Notes under the pieces: generated by a model | What the model was told of the DNA's origin: nothing | Database searches by the model: none | Seen by the model: only the letters and a program-made list of their open reading frames with translations | NCBI GenBank assembly: GCA_015680685.1 | Contig: MNCI01034278.1 | Coordinates: 137,133 to 201,132 of the forward strand | Origin: Gnetum montanum | Lineage: Eukaryota; Streptophyta; Gnetopsida; Gnetales; Gnetaceae | Direction: 5' to 3' | Length of the DNA: 64,000 nt | In this document: one piece after another, positions 10,701 through 23,404 of the stretch | How the letters are laid out: each line of letters begins with the position of its first letter | How positions within the stretch are numbered: the first letter of the stretch is position 1 | Translations under genes and position numbers: made by a program

Positions 10701-13700
10701 TAGGAACAAGTGTTGACCAAATGGAACCTTAGTACCAATCAGTCCCCAAACCTAACCTTGAGACCAAGCATTGGCCAAATAAACCCTAGAGACCAAGGGT
10801 TGGACAAATGGACCCTTGAGACCAAGGGTTGGCCCAATAGACCCTCAAGACCAAGTGTTGGTCTAATTAAGCCTTGTAACCAAGGGTTGGCCAAATGGAT
10901 CCTTTGAACCAAGTGTTGACCAAATGGACCCTCAGGACTAAGTGTTGACCAAATAGATCCTTGGGACCAAGTGTTGGACAAATGGTTCCTTGGGACCAAG
11001 GTTTGGCCAAACAGACCCTTGAGATCAAGTGTTAGCCAAATAGACCCTTGGGACCATAGGTTGGCCCCATAGAACCTTGGGACCAAGTGTTGGCCAAATG
11101 GACCCTTAGGATGAACCATTTTCCAAATGAACCCTTGGGACCAAGTGTTGGCCAAACGAACCCTTGAGACCAGGGGTTGGACTAAGGGATCCTCAATACC
11201 AACTATTGGCTAGATAGACCCTTCAGATCAACTGTAGGCAAAGGAGACCCTCAAGACCAAGTGTTGGTCCAAGTGACTCTTAAGACCAAGGTTTGGCCCA
11301 ATAGACCCTCAAGACCAAGGGTTAGCCAAATGGTGCTTGGGGACCAAGGCTTGTCCCAACTGAACCTTAGGACTAAATGTTGGTCAAACAACCCCTTGGG
11401 ACCAATCATTTCCCAAATGGACCCTCGGGACCAAGTGTTTGCCAAACAGACCCTCAAGACCAAGTGTTGGTCCAATGAACCATTAGGACCAAGTATTGGC
11501 ATAATAGATCCTTGAGAGCAACTGTTTGGAAAATGGATCATTCGGACCAACCATTTAGAAAATGGACCCTCAGAACCAAGGTTTGGACAAATGAACCCTC
11601 AAGATAAATGGTTTGCCAAATGAATCCTTGAGATCAAGTGTTGGCCAAACAAACCTTTGAGACCAACTATAAGCCAAATGGATCATGGGGACCAACTGCC
11701 TACCAACTTGATCCTCAAGACCAATTATAGGAAAAATGGATCCTTGAGACCCAGTTTTGACCCAATGAACCCTTGGAACTAGGGTTTGATCCAAAAAACC
11801 CTTGGGATGAAGGTTTGTCCCAAGGAACCCTTAGGATGAAGGGTTGGCCAAACTGAACCTCAGAACCAAGTGTTGGCCAAACAAACCCTTGGGACCAAGT
11901 GTTGATCAAATGGAACATTGGGACCAAGTGTTGGCCAAATGGATCCTCAAGACTAACTATTGGCCAAATGGATCCTTGGGACCAATGGTTGGCCAAATGA
12001 ATCTTTGGAACGATGTGTTGGATAAACAAACCCTCAAAACTAATTGTTGGCCAGATGGACTTTTGAGATCAACTATAGGAAAAATAGATCCTTGAGATAA
12101 AGGTTTGGCCCAATCGACCCTAGGGACCAAGTGTTGGTAGAATAGACCCTCAATACCAACCATTTTTCAAATGGACCATTAGGACTAAGGGTTGGCCAAA
12201 TGAACCCTTAGGACCAATTGTTTGCTAAATGAACCCTCATGACCAACCATTTACCAAATGAACCCTTAGGACCAAGCATTGGCCAAATGGATCTTTAAGA
12301 CCAATTTTAGGCTAATTGAACCCATAAGACTAGGGTTTGAACCAGTGGACCCTTCAAACCACTTGTTGGCTAGATGGCCCCTCTAGATCAATTGTAGTCA
12401 AAATGGACCCTTGGGACCAAATGTTGGCCCAACAAACCCTTAAGACCAAGGTTTGGCCCAACGAACCCTTAGCACCAAAGGAGTGCCCAATGGACCCTTG
12501 GGACCAAGGGTTGGTGAAATAGTTCCTTGGTACTAAGGTTTGGTCCAACTAACCCCTGGCACCAAATGTTGGCAAAATAGACTCTTAGGACCAACCATTT
12601 CCCAAATGGACCCTCAAGACCAAGTGTTGTCCAAACGAACCCTCAAGATTAAGGGTTGGCCAAATGGACCCTTGGGACCAAAGGTTGGTCAAATGAACCC
12701 TTTGGACCAAGTGTTGGGTAAAGGACCCTCAAGAACGACTATAGGCCAAATGAATCCTTGGGACCAAGGAATTGCCAAATGAACCCTAGAAATCAAGAGT
12801 TAGTCAAACAGACCCTTAGGACCAAGTCTTGGCCAAACAAACCCTTATAACCAACCATTGGCTAGATGAACCCTTAGGACCAATTGTAGGAAAGATGGAC
12901 CCTCAGGACCAAGCCTTGCCATAATAAACCATAAGGACCAAGGGTTGGCCAAATGAATCCTTTGGACCAAGTGTTGGCCAAATGGATCCTTGGAGTGAAG
13001 TGTTGGCCAAACAGATCCTCAAGATAATAGGTTGGCTAAATGGACCCTAGGGACCAAGGGTTGATGAAATGAACCCTCAAGAGACCAAGTGTTGGGTAAA
13101 TAGATCCTTGGAACCAACTATTGGCAAGATGGACCCTTAAGAAAAACTATAGGAAAAATGGATCCTCAAGACTAAGTATTGGCCCAACGAACCCTTAGGA
13201 CAAAGTGTTATCCTAATAGACCCTCAGGACCAATTATTTGGCAAATGGGCTCTTGGGACTAAGAGTTGGAAAATGGGCTCTTAGGACTAAGAGTTGGCTA
13301 AATGGACTTTAGGAACCAAGTGTTGACTAAATGGATCCTCAGGACCAATTACTTGCCAATATACCCTTAAGACCATGTGTTGGCCAAATGGACCCTTGGG
13401 ACTAATTGTTGGCTAGATGGACCGTTGGGACTAATTGTAGGTAAAAAAGACCCTTAGGACCAAGTGTTGGTCCACTACACCCTCAAGATAGAGGTTTGGC
13501 CTAATGGACCCTTGGCAAGAAGGGCTGGACCAATGGCTCGTTGGAACTAAGGGTTGACGAAATGGATCCTCATGACCAAGTGTTGGCAAAATAGATCCTC
13601 AGAACCAAGTGTTAGCCAAATGGACCCTTGGGACAAACCATTTACTAGATTTACCCTTAGGACCAAGTGTTAGCAAAATAGACCCTTGGGACCAAGAGTT

Positions 13701-16700
13701 GGCCAAATTGACCCTTAGGATCAAGGGTTAACCAAACAGACCCTTAGGAATAACTGTTGGCAAGAGAAACCCTTGGGACCAAGAGTTGGCCAAACGGACC
13801 CTTAGGATCAAGGGTTAACCAAACAGACCCTTAGGAATAACTGTTGGCAAGAGAAACCCTTGGGACCAAATGTTAGATAGATGGACTCTTGGGATCAAGG
13901 GTTGGCCCCATGGACCCTTGAGACCAAGGGTTGGCCAAACAGACCATAGGGATCAAGTGTTGGATAAATAGACCCTTAGGACCAAGTGTTGGCCAAACAG
14001 ATCCTCAAGATCAATTGTAGGCCAAATGAACCCTCAAGACCAAGGGTTGGAGCAAGGGATCCTCTAGATCAATTGTTGGTTAGATGGACCCTCAAGACCA
14101 ACTGTAGGAAAAATGAGCCCTTGGGACTAAGTGTTGGTCCAACAAATCCTCAAAACCAAGGTTTGGCCTAATGGACCTTAAGACCAATTGTTGTCCAAAC
14201 AAATAGTCCAAACCAAGTGTTGTCCAAATAGATCCTCGAGATAAAGGGTTGGCCAAATAGACCCTTGGGAAAAAGGGTTGGCCAAATGGAACCTCAAGCA
14301 GAAGTGTTAGCCAAATGGACCCTTGGGACCAAGGGTTGGCCAAATGGATCCTTGAGACCAAGTGTTGGCCAAACAAACTCTTAGGACCAACTATAGGCAA
14401 AACAGATCCTTGGGACCAACTATTGTCTAGATGGACCCTCAGGACCAACTTTAGGCAAAAAGGCATCCTTGGGACAAAATGATGGTCCAATGGATACTTA
14501 GGACCAAGGTTTAACCCAACAGATCTTGAGACCAAGGGAGCACCAAATCAACCATTAGGACCAAGTGTTGACCAAATAGAACCTTAGGACCAAGGGTTGG
14601 CCAAATGGACCCTCAAAACCAAGGGTTGGCCAAATAGATCCTCAAAACCAAGTGTTGGCCAAATCGATCCTTGGGACAACATATTTAGCAAATGAATCCT
14701 TGGGACCAACTGTAGGAAAAATGGACCCTTGGGACCAAGTGGTTGCCCATACAATCCTTGAAATCAAGTGTTGGCCTAACAAGCCCTTAGGATCAAGTGC
14801 TGTTCATTAGATTTTCTAAATAGACCCTTGGGATAAAGTGTTGTTCATTAAATAGACCCTTGAGATGAAGTGTTGGCCAAATGAACCCTTGGGACCAACT
14901 GCTTGCCAAATAAACCCTCAGGACTAATTGTTAGTAAGATGAAACCTTGGGACAAACTATAGGAGAAATGGACCCTCAAGACCAATTTTTGACCCAATGG
15001 ACCCTTGGGACCAAGGGAGTGCCAAAGGGATTCTCAAGACCAAGGGTTGGCCAAATGGACCTTTGAGACCAACTATTGGCTAGATGGACTCTTGAGATCA
15101 ACTATAAGCAAAATGGACCCTTAGGACCAAGTTTTGGCCCAACAAAACCTTAGGACCAAGGTTTAACCTAATAGATCCTTAGGACCAAGTGTTGGCCTAA
15201 CACACCCTAGGAACCAAGTATTGTCCAAATGAATGCTTAGGCCAAGTGTTGGACAAATGGACCCTTAAGACCAAGGGTTGGCCAAACAGACCCTTGGGAC
15301 CAAGACTTGGCCAAATAGACCCTTAGGACCAATTGTTGACCAAATGAATCCTTGGGACCAACTATTGATCAAATGGACCCTCCAAAGAAATTGTAGGCAA
15401 TAGGGACCTTTAAGACTAACTATTGTTTCAATAGACCCTTAAGACTAAGTGTTGGCCTAACGAACCCTTAGGATGAACCATTTGGAAAATGGACTCTTAG
15501 GACCAAGGGTTGGCCCAAAAAACCCTTGGGATCAAGTGTTAGCCTAACAAATCCTTGGGACCAACCATTCAGCAAACAAACCCTCAAGAACAAGGGTTGG
15601 CCCAATGGACCCTCAAGACAAAGGGTTAGCTAAATGGACCCTTAGGACCAACTATAGGAAAAATGGACTCTAAGGATGAAGTGTTGGCCCAAAGGATCCT
15701 CAAGATCAAGGCTTCACCTAATGGACCCTTAGGACCAACTATTGGCCAAACAGACCCTTGGTACCAACAGTTGGCTAAACGTTTCCTCAAAATGAGCTGT
15801 AGGCACAATGGATGCTTAGGATCAAGTATTGGCCCAATAGACCCTTATGACCAAGTGTTGGCCCAATGGATGCTTGGGATCAAGTGTTAGCCTAATAAAC
15901 CCTTAGGACCAACACTTTGGCAAGCGGACCCTTGGGACCAAGGGTTGGCCCAACAAATGCTCAGGACAAAGGATTGGCCAAATGGATCCTTGAGAGCAAC
16001 TGTTAGCCAAATCGACCCTTGGGACGAATTGCTCATCAAATGGACCCTTAGGATCAAGTGTTGGAAAAATGGACCCTCAAGACCAATCACTTGCCAAATA
16101 GACCCTCAAGACCAACCCTAGGAAAAATGGATCCTCAAGACCAAGGATTACTCCAATGATCCCATGGGACTAAGGGTTGGCCAAACAAACCCTCAAGAAA
16201 AACTGTTCATCAAATAGACCCTTGGTATCAAGTGTTGGCCAAATAGATCATTAGGACCAATCATTCATCAAATGAACTATCAGGATGCAGTCTTGGTGAA
16301 ATAGACCCTTAAGTCCAACCATTTATGAAATGGATCCCCGAGACCAAGTGTTGGCCAAATAGACCCTCAAGACAAAGAGTACCTTGGGACCAGATATTGA
16401 TAAGACAAACCCTTGAGATCAACTATAGGTAAAATAGACCCTCAAGACAAAGAGTACCTTGGGACCAGATATTGATAAGATAAACCCTTGAGATCAACTA
16501 TAGGTAAAATAGACCCTCAAGACCAAGGGTTGTCTCAATGGACCCTTGAGACTAAGTGTTGGCCAAATAGACCCTCGAGGCCAACCATTTGCCAAATGGC
16601 TCCTTGGGAACAAAGTTTGACCCCATGCATACTCGGGATAAAGGATTGGCCCTACTTACCCATAGGAGCAAGGGCTAGTCAAAAGGATCCTTGGGACCAA

Positions 16701-19083
16701 GTGTTGGCCAAATGGACCCTCATGACCAATTGCCCACCAAATCAACCCCCAAAACCAAGTGTTGGCCAAATGTACCCTTGGGACCAACCACTTACTAAAT
16801 GGACCCTCAAAACCCACTATTGGCCAAATGTACCCTCAAGACCAATCATAGGCCAAAAAAATCCTCAAGACCAAGTGTTGATCCAACAGACCCACAAGAC
16901 CAAGGTTTGGTCCAGTGGATCCTTGAGACCAAATGTTGGCCCTATGGCTCCTTGGGACCAAGGGTTGGCTAAATAGACCCTCAGGACTAAGTGTTGATCC
17001 AACAAATGATCATGACTAAGGGAGCGTCTAATGGATCCTTAGGACCAAGGGTTGGCTAGATGGACTCTTGGGACTAAGTGTTGGCTAGATGGGGGATGAA
17101 GCATCGGCCAAATGGATCTTTAGTACCAAGTGTTGGCAAAATGGATCCTCTAGACCAAGGGTTGTCCAAATGGACCCTCGAGACCAAGTGTTGTCCAGAT
17201 AGACCCTCAGGACTAATTATAGAAAAAATGGATCCTTGGGACAAAGTGTTAGACCAACAGACCCTCAAGACCAAGTGTTGGCCTAATGAACTCTCAAGAC
17301 CAACCATTTGATAAATGAACACTCAAGACCAACCATTTGACAAATATACCTTTATGACCAAGGGTTGTCCCAATAGACCATCGAGATAAAGGTATGGCCA
17401 AATGGATCTTGGAGACCAAGTGTTGTCAAAATGGATCCTCAAGACCAACCACTTTCCAAGGGGATTGTCAGGACTAAGTATTTATCAAATAGATCCTTCA
17501 GATCAACTATAGAACAAACAAACCCTTAGGACCAACCATTCTACAAATGGACTCTCGAGACCAAGGGTTGGCCCAATGAATCCTTGGGACAAAGGGTTCA
17601 GAACCAAGTGTTGGAAAAATAGGCCCTTAGGACCAAACACTTACCAAATGAACCCTTGGAACCAACTATTGACCAAATGGACCCTCAAGACCAATCAATC
17701 AGTAAAAGGATCATTGGGACCAATTGTTGGCAAAACAAACACTCGGGATGAAGTGTTGGCCAAATAGACCTCAAGACCAAGTGTTGGCAAAATAGACACT
17801 CGAGATGAAGTGTTGGCCAAATGAACCCTCAAGACCAAGTGTTGTCCAAATGGACCCTTGAGACTAAGTGGTGGCCAAATGAACCCTCAAGACCAACTAT
17901 TGGTTAGAAAGATTCTTAGGAAATATGGAAGGTTAGGAACAAATGTTGATCCAATAGATCCTTGGGACCAAGTGTTGGCCTAATGGACCATCGAGACCAA
18001 CCATTTGGCAAACAAACTTTTGGGACCAAGGCAAATGAACCCTTGGGACAAAGGGTTTGCCAAAAAAACCCTCAATCAAGTGTTAGCCAAATGGATCCTC
18101 AAGACCAACTATAGGCCAAATGGACCATGGGGACCAACCACTTGTCAACTTGATCCTTGGGACCAACTATAGAAAAAGTAGATCCTTGGAACCAAGTGTT
18201 GGCCCAATAGACCCTTGAGACCAAGGCTTGGCACAACAAACCATTAGGACTAAGGTTTGGTCCAAATAAATCCTTGGGACCAATTGTTGGCCAAATAGAC
18301 TCTTAAGACCAAAGGTTGGCCGAACAAATCCTTGGGACCATGTGTTGCCTAAATGAACCCTCAAGACTAGTTGTTGGCTAAATGAACTCTTGGGACCAAC
18401 TATAGGGAAAATGGACCCTCGTAATGAAATTTTGGCCCAATGGACCCTTAGGACAAAGTGTTGGCCTAATGGATCCTTGGCACTAGTTGTTCAATAAATA
18501 GACCCTTGGGACCAAGTGTTGGCCCAATAGACCCTCAGGGCCAAGTGTTGGCCAAATATATCCTTGAGAACATGTGTTTTCCAAACAGATCCTTGAGACC
18601 AACTATAGGCCAAATAGACCCTCAAGACCAACCAATTGCGAACCAGACCCTTGGGACCAACTATTGGTCAAATGGACCTTTGGGACCAACTATAGGCAAA
18701 ATGTATGCTTAGGACCAAGTGTTGGCTTAATGGACCATCCAAACCAAGGTTTGGCACAATGGACCCTCAAGATAAAGGGAGTACCCAATGGATCCTCAAC
18801 ACCAAGGTTTGGCCAAATGGACCCTTAGAATCAAGTGTTGGCAAAACAAACCCTTGGGGCCAAGTATTGGCTAAACAGACCCTTAAGAGCAAGTGTTGAC
18901 AAAATGTACCATTGGGACCAAGGGTTGGCCAAACGGACCCTTGAGACCAATGGTTGGAAAAATGGATCCTTGGAAACATGTGTTGGACAAATGACACTTA
19001 GGACCAACTATAGGAAAAATGGATCCTTGAGATGAAGATTTCGGCAAATGGACCCTAGCGACTAAGTCTTGGCCAAATAGACC
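7730..19083. repeat. 29-bp satellite array 1
   Basis: About 390 diverged monomers stand head to tail in one orientation. The consensus has a first half gacccttgggaccaa and a second half gtgttggccaaatg, 29 bp in all. Common second-half variants are ctattggctagat, ctataggcaaaat, ggtttggcccaat, ccatttgccaaac and ccactcaccaaat. Because 29 is not a multiple of 3 and the unit has few stops, long open frames appear on both strands and repeat every 29 residues; none is a gene. Local duplications include an 87-bp step (13,693 and 13,780) and a 75-bp step (16,366 and 16,441). The right edge meets the A2 LTR terminus at 19,084; the left edge cuts the A1 LTR. Confidence 0.95.
8013..8106. other. Direct duplicate at an N (assembly join)
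   Basis: Bases 8,013-8,058 are repeated at 8,061-8,106 on either side of an N at 8,059. The 48-bp step is not a multiple of the 29-bp satellite period, so this is more likely a join error than a satellite event. Confidence 0.7.
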
Positions 19084-19889
19084 TGTAGTGACCAAAAATG
19101 TCAATGGCTAGAACGAAACATCGAGAGGTTTGTAAGTAAACAACCTTAACCTGATGTCCATGTGAGGGCCTACTAGAGGTGGAGATCGGATTCCCAGAAT
19201 GATCTTGTTAATTGAACAGGAACTTACAAAATGTAATGTCAAAATGGTGCTAAGTGTTTCAGCGGTGTTCATAGTGTCAATAAGGGTGAGTGTAGTCTAG
19301 GTTTTTGGTGCAAAACACAAGTTTCAATGTGCATTTTTTCATGGAAACAACCAAAAATACAAGTAAAATGCCAAAATGCAAGTAAAAATGCTAAAAAATT
19401 CATAGTGGAGAGAGAGAGAGAGAGAAAATGGCACCACCCCAAACAAGGTTGAGCATACTTAACCTCAAAAGGAATGAGAGTATATGGTGTATACTAGGTG
19501 TAGTGGGTAGCATAGTCACAATCTTAGGGTGTTTGGGTTATCAAAACTGATGTTTACCATGATGTTTGTGCCTACTGGGTTGGCCACCACAATGTGTAGT
19601 GGACTGCGGTTATTTGCAGTGTCCTACATTGAGCTACGGTGGTGTTCAAATGTCTTGTATTACTAAGATGCCATAATGCCAAATGCCAGAGATGCCAACC
19701 GAGATGCCAAAAAATGCTAAGATCATTTTAGATTTTCCAACCCCTAAAACGTACAAGGTTGGGGTATTTATAGGCCTAGGTTTCCCATGAAATGTGGATT
19801 GGCTGCCACGTGGAAATTGTGACAATTGGGACTATGCTGCACCCAACTACACTCTTCACTAAAGCAAGTAGTGTTGTGCTATGATGTGC

Positions 19890-20765
19890 TCCAATGGACT
19901 CTATGAGATTTCTATACTATGACTACATTGCAAACTACATGTTTATGTACCAAAAAGATTACAATGTACTTGAAAAAATGCAAAAAAATGCAACTTTGGA
20001 GACAATGCTCTAGGACTACCTTGTTCACTATCTCAAGTGGGATCAAGAATAGTTACAATTTTTGGACAAAAGGGGATGCCAAAAAGATGCATGCTACTTG
20101 GTAGAGGTACATTGGAGCTAATGTGAATGTTGGTGCTACATTGTGGAGGCCTTTGGAGGCTGTTTTACATGACTATGCTTGACTACACTCTAGATTGGGG
20201 GAGAGCATAGTCTAATACTTAAAACAAATTTGTAGAAAAATAGATGTGTGCTAACTACACTCTCCATGGGAGGCTAAATACACTTGCAACTAGGGTTGAG
20301 CATAGTCCTAGCACCTGAAAATGTTTTGCAGAATCTAACTTCTAGTTAACTATGCTTGGTTTCTCTCTAGTCTAGTGGAGAGCGTAGTCTCAACACTTAG
20401 AAAATATACCAAACCATTTCTTTCATGTCAAATATACTTGACTACACTCGAGTGTAGTGGAGAGTATAGTCTTGGCACTTAGAAAAATCTATAGGTGTTG
20501 GCTTAACACTTAGAAAAATTTGCAAATTGACCTTCAATGTTGACTACACTCTCTATTGAGCTGACTACACTCCAGTGCAATGGAGAGCGTAGTCCCAACA
20601 CTTAGAAAAATCTACAACTTTTTGCTTCATGCTAACACTTAGGAAAAATTGCAAAAAATTAGTCTTTGGAGCTAACTATGCTCTCCATTGGGTTGACTAT
20701 GCTCTAGTGTAATGAAGAACATAGTCCTAGCACTTACAAAAAATTTGCCTCATGTTGACACTTAG
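19890..20765 (-). repeat. Subrepeats with gactacactctc / gagcatagtc motifs
   Basis: Degenerate units of roughly 70-120 bp carry paired motifs gactacactctc (or gactatgctct) and agagcatagtc, followed by cttagaaaaat. Related sequence is found at 7,040-7,729 (inverted) and at 34,160-34,260 and 35,570-35,850 in the same orientation. These are LTR subrepeats of the A family. Confidence 0.6.
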
Positions 20766-21506
20766 ATAAATTTGCAGTCGAAATGTAGTAGCCCAAATTT
20801 GGTGGTGTTTCATTGGCCCCTCTTTGTTGAAATTTAGAGGAGTGGCCAAAGAGACATTGATAAAGTATGACAAAACATCATAGTAGGCTTGACACCAACA
20901 TTGCTCTTTCATGCATGGTCAGATTTCATTGTGTCATGCTCAAGAGTTTTGTGGATAGTGGTATGCTAGGAGTAAAAGGTGTAAGTATACTTGCTAGGGG
21001 ATAACAAGAAAGATAAAATACAAAAAAGGGATCATGGTTTTTCTCCTTGCTCTTTTTTTTATTTTCTTTTTGCTTTTTTACTTTTTTTTTTCTTTTTGCT
21101 ATGGGGTGAACCTTCTTTGGATTTTGCACTTTGCTAAATGCTAACTATGGGATGCATTCCACCAAGTGGACTGTGTGCCACCGGATGGGTTTTGCTTTGA
21201 TGCTTGAAAAACTACATTGCATCTATGGGACATGTGTTTCTTTCCTAGGATGACTTATGTAACATTTGCCTAGGCTTTGACTAGCCAACAGAGGCTCCCC
21301 ATGGAACAACTTATGTTATGTTTGGCTTGGGTATTATGGTTTGGCCTACAAGAGGGTGCCATGTGGTTGTGGGGGTTTGTAGTCTTAACTATGCAAGTAT
21401 GGAGGCATAGGGATTGGTGTAGGCCATAATAGGGTAACAAGGATATGCACTCTTGAGAAGCTCAACTAGTCTAATTATGCACATCCGAGCGATGTGGTTA
21501 CTTCCT

Positions 21507-21511
21507 ATTGG
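21507..21511. other. Left target-site duplication of D
   Basis: ATTGG directly precedes the D LTR; GTTGG follows it at 22,398-22,402. The two differ by one transition. Confidence 0.75.
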
Positions 21512-22397
21512 TGATGAATCATGATTCATCTGGTTATGATATCAAGCCCATGATATCAGGTACGTGATATCACACCCAACAACAATATCAGATACATGAT
21601 ATCGCGACTCTTGCATGAGGCTATAAATACACATGTAGTTGCATGAGAAGGAGAGTCTTTTTTGTTAGTTTTTAGGAAGTCAATTAGTATTAGAGTAGGA
21701 TCTTTTTGTCATATTTCCTCTCAACCCTCTCTCCCAGTGCATGCCTCCAATATGGTGATTATAATTGTACAACACCTTTATTCGTGTGTGACGTACTTGG
21801 ACATGCACATGACCGGAAATAAAGATTGAGATTACTTCATCATTGCAACATTCACTTAGTTTAATCATTTAATTTTTATTGTTATTTATTTATTTCATAG
21901 TTAATATCTCTTCACCCTAAACTCCTCTTAAATGCAGAATGAGTATGACTTAATCATGAGCATTTAAGTGTGACTACTTGGTAACCCAGTAGCGTACCTA
22001 GGATTTTTACTTGGTAATCCTAGTAGTAGTCATGCATAAGGTCCAAGATGTATATGAATGATTAAGGAATGGATGCTCATCACACTTAGGCTAGTTTAGA
22101 TTCTCTCCCCATATTTCCTCTTAGCATAACTCTCTCTCCCTTTTCCTCCTAGCTTAGCTAAGGTTATTTTCCATTGCCTCTAGGAGCAGCATTGGTTTAG
22201 GAACACATCATACACTTCACTCTATACTAAACCATATGTGACAAAGCATATACTAGTCTAGGTGGGAAGATAGCGAACTGCGATCAACAAGTAACTATGT
22301 AGATACCACAACTAGCCCATTTGAAGAGTTTGACCGGATCGTGCATTAAATGCTCATATTCGTATGGTTGAGAGTAAGGGTACCTTGCCACTCATCA
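21512..22397 (+). mobile_element. Solo LTR 'D' (Athila-type), inserted in A2 LTR
   Basis: The 886-bp LTR starts tgatgaatcatg and ends ggtaccttgccactcatca, the same end as the LTRs of elements B and C. It is flanked by attgg (21,507-21,511) and gttgg (22,398-22,402), a 5-bp target duplication with one transition. GATATC-rich repeats lie at 21,538-21,612, a TATA box (tataaata) at 21,622-21,629 and AATAAA at 21,818-21,823. A LTR sequence lies on both sides and no internal region is present, so it is a solo LTR left by LTR-LTR recombination. Confidence 0.85.
21622..21629 (+). promoter_or_regulatory. TATA box in LTR D
   Basis: The tataaata sits about 110 bp into the LTR. Equivalent boxes are at 43,163-43,170 (LTR C) and 24,931-24,924 (B 3' LTR, minus strand). 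Confidence 0.6.
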
Positions 22398-22449
22398 GTT
22401 GGGATGAGATGCACCCTTGCACGATCGCCTCTAGGCTTCATCTTACAAA

Positions 22450-22985
22450 AAAAACTCCAAGAAGACAAGAAAGCCACAAAACATGCAATGCAAATAAAAT
22501 GTCAAGGGGAAACAATGCTGCAAATGCTCCAAAGGCTAAACCAATGGAAAGTATTTGAAAAGCCAGTGAAATTCTAAGGGGAAATGATACTACAGGTGCT
22601 CAAGAGGTTGGAGCAATGGCAAGAATTTAGAAAGCCAATTAAATGCTGGGGGACAAAGATGTTGTAGGTGCTTAGGTGGCTAGATTGATGGAAAGCATTT
22701 AAAAGCTAGTGAAATGCCAAAGGGTGATGATGCTACAAGTTCTCGAGAGGTTAGAGCGATGATAAGAGCTTGCAAATTAGCAAAATGGTAGGGTGCTATA
22801 GTGCTACAAGTGCTGCAAAGGTTATGCTGATGATTGGAGCTTAAAAAATCAACAAAATGGTAGGGGTCTATAATGCTACAAATGCTTCCAAGGTCGAGCA
22901 ATGACAAGAGCCTAAAAAATTAGCAAAATGGTAGCAGGGGGGGCATAATGTTGCAAGTGCTCCAAAGGCCAAGTTGATGGCCAAT
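22450..22985 (-). repeat. 72-bp tandem repeats in A2 LTR
   Basis: Seven degenerate units are spaced 71-75 bp. The anchor (tgctacaagtgctc on +) occurs at 22,516, 22,588, 22,660, 22,731, 22,802, 22,874 and 22,949. Each unit also carries an agcaaaatggtag-like block. They lie just inside the integrase-proximal end of the LTR. A1 does not keep them recognisably at the same place. Confidence 0.75.
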
Positions 22986-23119
22986 TCTCCATTTTGGGAT
23001 TACAATATCCCCACTTACATGGTGTGGAAAAGTGGGGAATGTGGGAAGGAGTTGAAATTATTCTTGCTTGCTTGCTCGGGAAACTTATGTGTGATTGATG
23101 GCAATCCTAGTTTAAGGTC

Positions 23120-23400
23120 TTGGTAGATGGTAGTGCGCTAGTTTATAGTCATAGTGGACTACTACATACCAGTTTAATGTTGTAGAGGATAAGCTATTAT
23201 GTCAGTTTAACATCATGATCCAAGGATGAATGCTATGCCAATTTAACATCATGTTGGACGAATGGTTGTTTCTATGCTAGTTTATAGTCATAGTGAACTT
23301 GTGTCTTGCCAATTTAATGTCATAGTGGACATATTGGATTTGTGCTAACTTAACATCATAGTATACAAATGCTTACTTTGTTCCATTGATGTGTGGCATG
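23120..23400 (-). repeat. TTAAACTGG-type repeats, A2 3' UTR
   Basis: Directly after the A2 integrase end there are about seven degenerate units spaced 35-55 bp with tagtttatagtcatag or cagtttaatgtcatag on +. They are the inverted equivalent of 5,220-5,545. Bases 23,020-23,120 show nothing further. Confidence 0.7.
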
Positions 23401-23404
23401 CTAA

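Larger units (their letters stand above)
19084..23019 (-). mobile_element. A2 3' LTR, interrupted by solo LTR D
   Basis: On the minus strand this runs from about 23,010-23,019 (after a gtaagtgggga tract) to 19,084, ending ...ggtcactaca against the satellite. It is about 3.0 kb without the D insertion. Internal landmarks, starting from the integrase side, are 72-bp repeats (22,450-22,985), a block shared with A1 (21,511-20,800) and roughly 100-bp subrepeats (20,760-19,890). A (GA)n tract lies at 19,407-19,425. The clean TG/CA-like end at 19,084 suggests A2 inserted into pre-existing satellite. I see no gene in it. Confidence 0.65.

Noticed and set aside
11261-11550. Overlapping open frames on both strands inside the satellite
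   Set aside because: They repeat every 29 residues because three 29-bp units make a whole number of codons; no domain, and both strands are open equally.
7730-19083. Regular 29-bp repeats considered as a CRISPR array
   Set aside because: The repeats are directly adjacent with no unique spacers, are highly diverged, and sit among plant retrotransposons.
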